A stretch of 64,000 nucleotides of DNA, from contig CAVQFB010000011.1 in the NCBI GenBank assembly GCA_963711675.1, positions 1 to 64,000 of the forward strand, written 5' to 3'. Under the pieces are notes generated by a model. It was not told the origin of the DNA. It saw only the letters and a program-made list of their open reading frames with translations, and did not search any database. Each line of letters starts with the position of its first letter. Positions within the stretch are counted from its first letter, which is position 1. Positions 35,711-43,076 of this stretch are shown here, one piece after another. The DNA is from CAVQFB01 sp963711675 (GTDB lineage Bacteria > Acidobacteriota > Terriglobia > Terriglobales > Acidobacteriaceae). A program made the position numbers and the translations under genes.

Positions 35711-35801
35711 TACCCCCTTTAGCTGAAAGTGACCGATCCTCCCTTCGGAAGCATCGAAAGCTAAGGAGGCAAAGCCGGGGGCTCGCGAGAGATTATGAGC
35801 C
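35711..35801 (+). ncRNA. Candidate structured RNA with pseudoknot
   Basis: Nested stems: CCCCC (35713-35717) with GGGGG (35777-35781); TTAGCT (35719-35724) with AGCTAA (35759-35764); CGAT (35734-35737) with ATCG (35753-35756); CTT-CGG-AAG (35743-35751). CCTCC (35738-35742) can also pair with GGAGG (35765-35769), which lies outside the inner stem, giving a pseudoknot; GGCTC/GAGCC adds a 3' hairpin (35780-35801). The 3' half (CGAAAG..GGCAAAGCC..GGGGCT) faintly recalls the c-di-GMP-I riboswitch, but the 5' half does not. No plus-strand gene follows, so it would be an independent RNA or act on the opposite strand's 3' end. Confidence 0.35.
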
Positions 35802-35831
35802 AAGAAGCTAGAAGCTAAGAGCTAACAGCTC
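35798..35831 (+). repeat. AGCT heptad repeat, copy 2
   Basis: AGCCAAG, AAGCTAG, AAGCTAAG, AGCTAAC, AGCTCTC, followed by TTACAAA, a tail shared with copy 4. It sits just past the stop of the glycine-zipper protein gene. Confidence 0.7.
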
Positions 35832-35850
35832 TCTTACAAACGAGAGCTCT

Positions 35851-36888
35851 CTACTGCGACTCTTCGAGATAAAACATATCCAGAACCCGCTGGTTAGGAT
35901 CGTTGATTAAGATCACGCGCCCGTTGTAAACCACTCGCTCCATCTCTCGGGGAAGCTGCGGCAGTTGCTGTTCGCATGCCAGCGGCAAGGCCTGCGCCTT
36001 GGTTTGCAGCTCGCTCGGGAAGGTGCCGCCGATATGAAGCTGCCGTTCGTTTCCAGAAGGCAGATCCTCTCGCTGTGTGATCCCTGACGGCAACTCCGAA
36101 GCGTGTTCCATTACGCAGCTTCGGATCACTCGCCGGTCACGCGCCGTAAATGCATTCTCCAAGCCGTTGGTCGCGGGCGCCGCAACCTGTTTGCTCGCCT
36201 CCGATTTCGCAGCGGCCTCACCACCCTGCTCTGCTGCTTCGGTCTGGTCGCTCTTCTTGGCCGGCGGCTCGGTAGTCTTTGCCGGCTCGCTACTTTCGCC
36301 CGATGTGTTAATGGCAGACGCTTGCCCGGTGACAAAAGTCAGCACCGCCTCCGATTCGACAACTGCCTCGCGCTTGCCCGTCGCAGCCGCTCCCGCGGTT
36401 CCCGCTCCGGCTCCGGCAATGGTACCGATCGCGGCTCCTTTGCCTCCACCCGCAATGGCGCCAATGACGGCGCCCAGTGCCGCACCACCACCGATCTTGG
36501 TCGCATTGCTCTTTGTGTGCGACTCGCCCTTGATGATCAGCGGCTGAGTCTCAACTGACGACGCCCGGTTCCCAGAAGCAATCGTAGCCAGCACCAGATC
36601 CAATTCACCGGGCTCGCTCAACCTGCCGGACGTGTGCACATCCGACACCTTGCCGGTCACGTCGGCGCCCTTCGGATAGACCTCTTTCCCGCTGACCTCG
36701 ATTGCCTCTTCCAGCGTCCCGTGAAAGACATCGCCGATCTGTGCTTTCCCGCTGGTCAGACTATCGGTCATGCGCACTCGGATCGTCGTCCCCGTCGGCA
36801 GTTCCGTCACCTTCTGCGCGAAAGTTTCGAAGCAAAGCACTGTAAGAATGGCGATTAGGCCCGCGATCAAATGACTCTTGCGAAACAT
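35851..36888 (-). CDS. Secreted glycine-zipper protein, conserved acidobacterial type
   Basis: 345 residues. Signal peptide (HLIAGLIAILTVLCFETFAQ), then a beta-rich domain starting TELPTGTTIRVRMTDSLTSG that resembles the TrbI/VirB10-like or DUF4431-type stress proteins with the 'G-x-x-F-x-G-x-L' strand (IGDVFHGTLEEAI). A glycine zipper (GGGAALGAVIGAIAGGG, GKGAAIGTIAGAGAGTAGAA, about 130-165) may insert in a membrane. A long low-complexity linker rich in Glu, Ala, Lys follows, then a C-terminal domain ending RVVYNGRVILINDPNQRVLD, a phrase seen in RcnB/YXWGXW-like periplasmic proteins. It is probably an outer-envelope protein; function unknown. AGTGAGGAAAA precedes the ATG. Confidence 0.8.
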   Translation of the reverse strand: MFRKSHLIAGLIAILTVLCFETFAQKVTELPTGTTIRVRMTDSLTSGKAQIGDVFHGTLEEAIEVSGKEVYPKGADVTGKVSDVHTSGRLSEPGELDLVLATIASGNRASSVETQPLIIKGESHTKSNATKIGGGAALGAVIGAIAGGGKGAAIGTIAGAGAGTAGAAATGKREAVVESEAVLTFVTGQASAINTSGESSEPAKTTEPPAKKSDQTEAAEQGGEAAAKSEASKQVAAPATNGLENAFTARDRRVIRSCVMEHASELPSGITQREDLPSGNERQLHIGGTFPSELQTKAQALPLACEQQLPQLPREMERVVYNGRVILINDPNQRVLDMFYLEESQ

Positions 36889-36946
36889 TTTTCCTCACTC
36901 CTGGCGTTCTGTGTGTGACTGATCCCGCCTGTCCATCGGATGCGCA

Positions 36947-38395
36947 TCAGCCGTTTTTCGCTGCACCATGCCGTGGTGGCAGAGGCCTTCCGGTACCGCT
37001 TTCGTCAATGAAGAGCAGATACGAGCACGCCCATAAGGCCGTGGGGATCGTGCCGTGTGTCCGCGTCGTCAGGATAACGTTATAGTCATCGGAGAGCTTC
37101 AGCGTGTCAATGACGGACTGTGCTGACTTCGGTTCCACAAGTGCCAGATACGCGAGGAACTGATGCAGGTCGACACCGGAGAAATCCTGCGTGACGAAAG
37201 ACACTTCCGTGTCGATCGACGCAAAGTGCCAGGCCAGCGAAGCCGCCAGGGTCACCGCTCGCTCGTATGCGTCCGCTGAAACCGCCCCGGGCACAGGATT
37301 GTCGAAGACAATGCGCAGCTTGCGTTCGTCTTCGCGGCTGAACTCCCGCAGCTTGAGCGATCCTGACTTCGCGGTTGCCTTCCAGTCGAGATGACGCGCC
37401 GAATCCTCCGGCATGTATTCGCGAATGCGGTACAAGTCGTGACCGCGCCCGCGCACGAAACTCTCGAATTCGCCGGTGATCAGGGGCAGCACTTCCAGCA
37501 ACTCGTCGGTCGCCTGCACCGGCGGATACACGATGAGCTCGCGCATCAGCGGCACTACCCTCGTCTTCGTGAGGAATGCGAACGGGAAACGCGTGGCCAA
37601 GCCGAAACTGTCCTGATGATAAAGTCCCCGGCGATCGAACTTCATCTCGAGGTCGGCCCCCGACTCTTGTCGAGGTGCCACCAATGGGAAGTAGACCAAT
37701 CCCTGGAAGATTGCCGGCGCAACCGGTGCCTTGGCGATCCTGCGCACCCGCCAGTCGCGTAAATGCAGCCATTGCTCCTCAGGGGGACGGCTCGGAGGCA
37801 CGCCGAACGTGGCTGGCTCCAGACTCCATTGCTTGCCTTTGCGGATCTTCGAAGGCACTACTCGTATGGAAAATGCGGGAATGCGCGATCGCGGATTTCT
37901 TACAACCACTCTTCCGAGCACCGGTCGGCCTGCGAAGACGTGTCCCGGCAGCCGTACATCCAGCTCGAGATCACGTAACACCATCGCTGAGGCGATGCCC
38001 GACACCAGAATCGCCGACAGCATCGCGGCCACCACGATGTAAAGCAGATTGTTGCCCGTGTTGAGCGCTGCAATCCCGATCAGTACCGTGATCGCAATGT
38101 AGACGATACCGGCACGCGTGACGTCGTAGTGAAATACGTCGCGAACGCGAGCACTTGCCACCCGACGCGCAAGATAGGGCACCGTCGTGAGCCCCACGAT
38201 CGTAGCCAGCAACAGTGCCGCCGATGCCAGAACGACAGTGGCCCACACGTTCCCCGACTCGCGAGATACCGTCGAAAAAAGTGCCGCGCCGAACGCCAGC
38301 ACCAGCCCCACGATCGCCAGCAGGAACCGCATCCACACTTCCGCCAACTCGTGGTGCAACAAGCGGTAAAAGAGCGAGTGGCGTTCTTCCATCAT
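36947..38395 (-). CDS. DUF58 membrane protein
   Basis: About 482 residues. Two pairs of transmembrane segments near the N-terminus (MRFLLAIVGLVLAFGAALF, ATVVLASAALLLATIVGL, YIAITVLIGIAALNTGNN, NLLYIVVAAMLSAILVSG) and a cytoplasmic domain with the DUF58 signature: RIREYMPEDSARHLDWKATA (about 365-385), with GSLKLREFSRED after it. DUF58 proteins usually go with a MoxR ATPase and a VWA protein; neither is beside it here, although it may belong to a wider unit with the downstream-coded genes. The start was set at the first of two ATG codons (38395); the frame upstream contains no ribosome site. Confidence 0.9.
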   Translation of the reverse strand: MMEERHSLFYRLLHHELAEVWMRFLLAIVGLVLAFGAALFSTVSRESGNVWATVVLASAALLLATIVGLTTVPYLARRVASARVRDVFHYDVTRAGIVYIAITVLIGIAALNTGNNLLYIVVAAMLSAILVSGIASAMVLRDLELDVRLPGHVFAGRPVLGRVVVRNPRSRIPAFSIRVVPSKIRKGKQWSLEPATFGVPPSRPPEEQWLHLRDWRVRRIAKAPVAPAIFQGLVYFPLVAPRQESGADLEMKFDRRGLYHQDSFGLATRFPFAFLTKTRVVPLMRELIVYPPVQATDELLEVLPLITGEFESFVRGRGHDLYRIREYMPEDSARHLDWKATAKSGSLKLREFSREDERKLRIVFDNPVPGAVSADAYERAVTLAASLAWHFASIDTEVSFVTQDFSGVDLHQFLAYLALVEPKSAQSVIDTLKLSDDYNVILTTRTHGTIPTALWACSYLLFIDESGTGRPLPPRHGAAKNG

Positions 38396-38476
38396 GAGGC
38401 TATCGGGATGGGTCGAATCCGGCACAGGGAGTGGGATGAACGCTGGTTTCGAGAGTAGCACCGCCCCGAAGGGCCT

Positions 38477-38746
38477 TCAATGCGGTTCCTGTTGCCGGAA
38501 AAGACGCCGCATCCAGGAAGCAGCCTTCTCTTTCGCCTCGTCGGCTGTGTGTGCAACCGAGGGGAACCGCTCGCGCAGACGCGCCAGCAGCCGGTGCGCC
38601 CAAACATACTCCGACGACAGAATGATCAGTCCGATTACCAGGAACAATACACCCTGAAGAATCGGAAGAAACAACCCAACGATTCCAAGCAAGATGAATC
38701 CCCAGCCAAGAACCAACACCGATATTCGTTTCACCGCGGCATTCAT
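38477..38746 (-). CDS. PGPGW-like small membrane protein
   Basis: 89 residues with two transmembrane helices: RISVLVLGWGFILLGIVGLF and LPILQGVLFLVIGLIILSSE, joined by a short turn, and a basic cytoplasmic tail (AHRLLARLRERFPSV). The spacing fits the PGPGW family of small membrane proteins, except that the signature PGPGW reads LPILQG here. Function is unknown. It sits between DUF58 (80 bp) and the DedA-like gene, all on the minus strand, so the three may be co-transcribed. Confidence 0.8.
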   Translation of the reverse strand: MNAAVKRISVLVLGWGFILLGIVGLFLPILQGVLFLVIGLIILSSEYVWAHRLLARLRERFPSVAHTADEAKEKAASWMRRLFRQQEPH

Positions 38747-38782
38747 CGCTTACTCGTTACTTCCTGAATCGGATGCCAGCCC

Positions 38783-39406
38783 CTAGCCGTTATTAGTATC
38801 TTCCTCCGCCTCGCGCCGGCGGCTCCACCAGACAATTGCCACAATCACGATCACCGCAATCACAATCGCTATATTCGCGTCCCGCGTATAGAGCATCAGC
38901 AGCCGCCAGTGGCGCCCGAATAGGTAGCCGGCGCCTGCGATCACCGTCACCCAGAGCGCCGCTCCTAATAGGTTGAAGAAGGCAAACTTTTTCCAGTGCA
39001 TGCGGAGCACTCCGGCTAGGGGTCCGGCAATCACCCGCATGCCAAACACAAAACGCGCAAAGAGAATCGCGGCTGGGCCATAGCGTTCAAACAAGCGCTC
39101 CCCGCGCGGGATCACACGGTGCGGGACATGGAAAACACGTCCGTAGCGGTCCAGGAGCGGCCGGCCACCGTAGTGGCCAAGCGCATAGCCGATGTTGTCG
39201 CCAAGGGTCGCTGCGCAAACTCCCACCAGAATCACGTAAGGTAAACGCAGTTCGTGTTGGGAATAGGCGAGAAAACTTGCGAGGAGAAGCACCGTCTCTC
39301 CCGGAATGGGAAGGCCCGCATTCTCCAGAAGGAGCGCCGCCGCCACGGCCCAGTAGCCGTAACTTAAGAGATAGCCGCGCAGCAGATCGATAAGGTTGTG
39401 GGCCAT
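38783..39406 (-). CDS. DedA family membrane protein
   Basis: 207 residues with about five hydrophobic segments. ENAGLPIPGETVLLLASFLA is the DedA signature (E/G-x-PIPxE), followed by GDNIGYALGHYGGR and RFVFGMRVIAGPLAGVLRM with the conserved FxRFxPxxR-like motif. DedA proteins are thought to flip undecaprenyl phosphate or phospholipids and support membrane homeostasis. The predicted C-terminal cap is charged (RRREAEEDTNNG). It lies in a minus-strand group with PGPGW and the TPR-thioredoxin gene. Confidence 0.93.
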   Translation of the reverse strand: MAHNLIDLLRGYLLSYGYWAVAAALLLENAGLPIPGETVLLLASFLAYSQHELRLPYVILVGVCAATLGDNIGYALGHYGGRPLLDRYGRVFHVPHRVIPRGERLFERYGPAAILFARFVFGMRVIAGPLAGVLRMHWKKFAFFNLLGAALWVTVIAGAGYLFGRHWRLLMLYTRDANIAIVIAVIVIVAIVWWSRRREAEEDTNNG

Positions 39407-39444
39407 TGCCAGTCGATGCTAGCAAACTCGGAATGGCTCGCCCT

Positions 39445-40473
39445 TCACCTTTTGATTTCCCCTTCCAGCTGGGGAAGTGACGCCAATGTGGCCTTCAGAC
39501 GATGTACCACGGTCTGTTGCGGATTCTGCCCCGTGATTCGTTCCCGAATGATGCCGTCACCATCAATCACCAGGTACGTGGGAAAAGCGTGAATTTGAAA
39601 GGAATCGAGAACCTTGTGCTGGGAGTCCCGGAACTGTGCCCAGTCCATTTTTTTCTTGGCGACAAAATCCTTCCAGGCGTTTTCGTCGGCGTCGGCGCTG
39701 ATGCTGATGAGCACCAGCTCTTCCGTAGGATATTTCTTCGTCAGATCTTTCAACTCCGAAACCGAGGCGCGGCAAGGCGGACACCACGTCGCCCAAAAGT
39801 CCATGACTACGATCCGTCCCGATAATTGGCGCAGCGACAGTTCTTGACCTTGAAGAGTCGTGATCTGAAACTCCGGCGCGAACTCGTGGCGGCTTCGCCG
39901 AGGATCGGCCAACAACAGCTTGGCTTCATGTTCCGTCGCGGAATCAGGATTGAGCGCCAGACACTTCTGCAACTCCGGCGCCGCTTCATTGTCCTTTCCT
40001 TCCTGCTGCAGGCAGCGTGCCAGATTTAAGTGATAAACGGACATGCTGCTGACAAGTTGGCCCGCAGCGCGAAACTCCGCTTCCGCCTCTTCTAGTTTCT
40101 TGCTGTCGCGCTTGCCTTGTGCGTTTAGAACAACGCCTTTCAGGTTGTGAGCCTTAGCTTTGGTGGGGTCGTCCGTGGCAAAGGAGATTGCCTTGTCGCA
40201 ATTTTCCAAGACGCGGTCCGCTTCTCCCATATGGAGGTACACCACGGCCATTTCGAGAAAACACGCTCCACAGGAATTTCCCTTCAACTGGTTCGCCTTC
40301 TTGAATGCGGCCAGCGCGTCCTTGTACTTGCCAGCCTTCAGCGCGATCTGCCCCTGGCTTACCTGCTCCTCAAACGCAGGATCCGGAGAAGTTTGGGTCG
40401 ATTGACCGAGAACCAACAAACCGAGGAACCACGCCAGGATCAACCCGAGGGCAAAATGTCGTCGAGCCTGCAT
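39445..40473 (-). CDS. TPR protein with C-terminal TlpA-like thioredoxin domain
   Basis: 342 residues. An N-terminal membrane anchor or signal (LGLILAWFLGLLVLGQS), then three to four TPR units (QGQIALKAGKYKDALAAFKK; LEMAVVYLHMGEADRVLEN; LNLARCLQQEGKDNEAAPEL) and a thioredoxin-like domain with active site FWATWCPPCRASV (about 235-247) and DSFQIHAFPTYLVID (cis-proline). This is the TlpA/ResA layout: a membrane-bound, periplasm-facing disulfide reductase, here fused to a TPR scaffold. The WCPPC pair is intact. No cytochrome c maturation gene is close by. The C-terminal domain probably reduces or delivers thiols to a client bound by the TPR. Confidence 0.9.
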   Translation of the reverse strand: MQARRHFALGLILAWFLGLLVLGQSTQTSPDPAFEEQVSQGQIALKAGKYKDALAAFKKANQLKGNSCGACFLEMAVVYLHMGEADRVLENCDKAISFATDDPTKAKAHNLKGVVLNAQGKRDSKKLEEAEAEFRAAGQLVSSMSVYHLNLARCLQQEGKDNEAAPELQKCLALNPDSATEHEAKLLLADPRRSRHEFAPEFQITTLQGQELSLRQLSGRIVVMDFWATWCPPCRASVSELKDLTKKYPTEELVLISISADADENAWKDFVAKKKMDWAQFRDSQHKVLDSFQIHAFPTYLVIDGDGIIRERITGQNPQQTVVHRLKATLASLPQLEGEIKR

Positions 40474-40560
40474 CCAAGACCTCCAGAAAGAGTGTGGGAG
40501 TGCGTCGGGGCCCAGGATTCCGATGGGGATGGTATCAAAGGAAGGAGCGATCCACAGTGA

Positions 40561-41488
40561 TCAGCGGCCTGGAGAGTGTGTACTAGTCAGGAACTCGACC
40601 AGCACCCGGTTGAACTCATCCGGCGTTTCCTCATACGGTAGGTGGCCTGCCTGCTCGATCACGACGAGTTCGCATTGCTTGAACACCTGCCGCAGCCGCT
40701 CGGCGGAACTTGCGTATACCGCCCGGTCGCGCCTGCCCCAGATCAGCAACGCCGGATAGTCAGCAATCTTCGGCATGATCGACTCGAGGTTGCGCAGATC
40801 GTCTGTCCAGTGCCGGCAGATGGCGAGCGCGTGCTCAAATGCGCGGGGCCCTTTATAGGGCGCCTCATAACCTTCGAGGGTGCCGGGTGGAATATTCTTC
40901 GCGTCCGCATACAGCCGTCCCAAGACATAAGCTATGCAACAGTTCTATGCGTCCCACCGTGAGTTCGAAGATCGCACCGCCGATCGTGTTGCCGAAGAAC
41001 GGCGCCAGCTTCTGACCATGCGCTGACCAGGGATTCACCGGCGCCACCAGGACGAGGCGCTGCAGTCTTCGCTCAGCCCGCTCCGCGCATAGCGCCGCCG
41101 CAATCATCGCGACCGCGCCGCCATGCGAGGTTCCTAGAAGGTCAAATGTCGAAATTCCGACTTCGTCGACAAACTGAAGCAGGCGCCGGGCGTCGCCTCG
41201 CATAGTGGGGTCGATATTCTGAGGCCGGTCGGAAAAGCCCGAACCGAGCATATCCACGGCGTACACAGTCGCATAGCGCGCGAGCACGGGCATGGTGAAG
41301 CGCCAGGAGAACGAGTATCCCAACAGCCCGTGTAACAACACCAGGGGCGGCCCGGAACCGGCGCGCAGGTAGCGCATGCGTGCGCCATCGACGGTGGCGA
41401 AGCACTCCTGGATGGAAGCGGGATCCGCCGGGGAAGAACTTCGCTTGCTCTTGGTAACGCTTACCGGTTCTTTTCTCAGAGTGGACAA
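40561..41488 (-). CDS. Alpha/beta hydrolase, one frameshift
   Basis: About 309 residues when joined. The N-terminal part (from 41488) has PLVLLHGLLGYSFSW, YAVDMLGSGFSDRP and the nucleophile elbow LLGTSHGGAVAM; the C-terminal part (from about 40920) has ALLIWGRRDRAVYA (acid) and EQAGHLPYEETPDEF (histidine). It is a standard haloalkane-dehalogenase-like or epoxide-hydrolase-like fold. A single extra base (or two missing) at 40921-40930 breaks the frame between LLHSL and GRLYADAKN; all triad residues are intact, so the enzyme was functional before the indel. Sequencing error is likely. Substrate unknown. Confidence 0.85.
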
Positions 41489-41545
41489 CTCTTTTCTTCT
41501 ACGCGGACTCTATATGAGTGATATCGCCTCTGTCGCTTCTGTGGC

Positions 41546-41573
41546 GGGGAGTTGCGAAGCTCCCCGTCTTTTT
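41546..41573 (+). terminator. Plus-strand terminator with no plus-strand gene
   Basis: GGGGAG(TT) / (AA)GCTCCCC stem (41546-41565) followed by GTC and TTTTTT (41568-41573). This is a textbook intrinsic terminator for the plus strand, but genes on both sides are on the minus strand. It may end a small RNA starting within about 41470-41540, or be part of a repeat. Confidence 0.7.
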
Positions 41574-41615
41574 TGCCGTCAGTTTTCTAAGGCGCCTGCC
41601 TTCGCCGAAATCCAT

Positions 41616-42818
41616 CTAGCGCTTCCGCTTCGCCCCCAGCAGCTTTTTCAGCACGCGGATTCCCTTGTCCACATGCTTCTCCTCCAGCAGAAACGGAGGC
41701 AGGAAACGTAGAACCGTATCCTGGGTGCTGTTGAACAGGACTCCTTCCGCCATCGCCTGCTCCACGATGGGACGCGCAGGAACGTCCAGCGCCAATGCCT
41801 GAATGAATCCTCGCCCTCGCACTTCCTTCGCCGCGGCATATCGTTCCACGAGACTCTTTAACTGTTGCTGCAAGTACTCGCCAACGCGGCCGACTCGTTC
41901 GAGAAGTCTTTCCTCCTCCACGATGGCGAGGTACTCGAGCCCCACCCGGCAGGCGAGCGGTCCGCCGCCGAACGTCGTCCCGTGCTGGCCTGGGGAGATT
42001 GCCGAAGCAAATTCCTCACGCGCCAGAAATGCCCCCAGGGGAAGACCCGCGGCGATCGGCTTGGCGATCGCAACGATGTCTGGCGTCACGCCGAAAGTCT
42101 GGAATGCAAAGATAGTGCCAGTCCGTCCCAAGCCGCACTGGATTTCGTCAAAGATGAGCGCGGCCTTGTGACGATCCGCCACCGCCCGGCACTCCCGCAG
42201 AAATTCGACCGAGCACTCCAGCACTCCGCCTTCACCAAAAATCGGTTCGAGCACAATGGCGCACGTGTTGTCGTTCACCGCTGACCGCAGCGGTTCCAGA
42301 TCATTACGCTCCACGAACGTAACGTCTTCCAGCAGTGGCTCGAAGCCCTTCCGGTATTTGTCCTGGCCAGTCAGTGACATGGATCCGAACGTGCGGCCGT
42401 GATAGGAGCCCTGCAACGCCACGAGTTGAGTCTTGGTTTCGCCACCTGCTCTGTGTCCAGCGAGGCGGGCCAGCTTGATCGAGCCCTCAATCGCCTCGGT
42501 TCCGCTATTGGAGAAAAATACCCGTTGCAGACCCGAGAGCCCGCATAGCTTCTCTGCCAGACTTCCCTGATATTCGTTGTAGTAAAGGTTCGAGAGATGT
42601 ATGGCTCGTCCGGCCTGCTCCCGAATTGTCCTCACGATTCTTGGGTGCGCATGGCCCAGCGCATTAACCCCAAGCCCAGCCACAAAGTCCAGGTAGCGTT
42701 TGCCCTCGAAATCGAAGAGAAATACCCCCTTCCCCCTTTCGATGGCTAACGGATAGCGGTTGTAAGTCTGGATGAGAAAGCGGCGCTCGCGCTCCGCAAT
42801 TTGTTCAAGAGCAGTCAT
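41616..42818 (-). CDS. argD: Class-III aminotransferase, acetylornithine/ornithine type
   Basis: About 400 residues starting MTALEQIAERERRF. PLP-dependent class-III fold: FSNSGTEAIEGSIKLAR (about 95-112), SYHGRTFGSMSLTGQ, IVLEPIFGEGGVL, FDEIQCGLGRTG and IAKPIAAGLPLGAF, with the Schiff-base lysine at AKPI. TTFGGGPLACRVGLEYLA follows. This fits N-acetylornithine aminotransferase (ArgD) or ornithine aminotransferase; the shortish length favours ArgD. The frame runs open to 42932, but 42818 is the usual start of the family. No arginine-synthesis gene neighbours it, so the assignment to arginine synthesis rests on family similarity. Confidence 0.88.
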   Translation of the reverse strand: MTALEQIAERERRFLIQTYNRYPLAIERGKGVFLFDFEGKRYLDFVAGLGVNALGHAHPRIVRTIREQAGRAIHLSNLYYNEYQGSLAEKLCGLSGLQRVFFSNSGTEAIEGSIKLARLAGHRAGGETKTQLVALQGSYHGRTFGSMSLTGQDKYRKGFEPLLEDVTFVERNDLEPLRSAVNDNTCAIVLEPIFGEGGVLECSVEFLRECRAVADRHKAALIFDEIQCGLGRTGTIFAFQTFGVTPDIVAIAKPIAAGLPLGAFLAREEFASAISPGQHGTTFGGGPLACRVGLEYLAIVEEERLLERVGRVGEYLQQQLKSLVERYAAAKEVRGRGFIQALALDVPARPIVEQAMAEGVLFNSTQDTVLRFLPPFLLEEKHVDKGIRVLKKLLGAKRKR

Positions 42819-43076
42819 GGGCGGATGGTTTGATTCTACGCGAGGGGTAACTGCAGACTTTTCCACAGCTATTTTCGGACAACAGAATATCCCGTAGCTG
42901 GGTGATAGAAATATGCTCTTTTGCGATGCCAATGTGGGAAACCATGGGCGGTAAGTTGCTCTCAGATATAGCGATACTGAATACCACAGAATCCTTCCAA
43001 AACCCGTAGCTGCCGCCGCCTGCGGCTTCTATAATCGTACAAGTCTCGCCTGGAGCGTGAGTTAGCGCTCGCCCTT

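Larger units (their letters stand above)
35539..35850. other. Intergenic region with a folded-RNA candidate
   Basis: A 312-bp region without a convincing gene. It contains a predicted pseudoknotted structure (35711-35801) and an AGCT heptad array (35798-35831), both listed separately. The open frame 35623-35811 has no domain or ribosome site. Confidence 0.45.

Noticed and set aside
35711..35801. Firm assignment as a c-di-GMP-I riboswitch
   Set aside because: The GGCAAAGCC half agrees, but the conserved 5' half and a following plus-strand gene are missing; kept only as a structured RNA candidate.
35623..35811. 62-residue frame overlapping the structured RNA
   Set aside because: No ribosome site or domain, and it conflicts with the predicted stems.
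41376..41711. Plus-strand frame spanning the terminator at 41546
   Set aside because: It crosses a strong intrinsic terminator and opposes two real genes.
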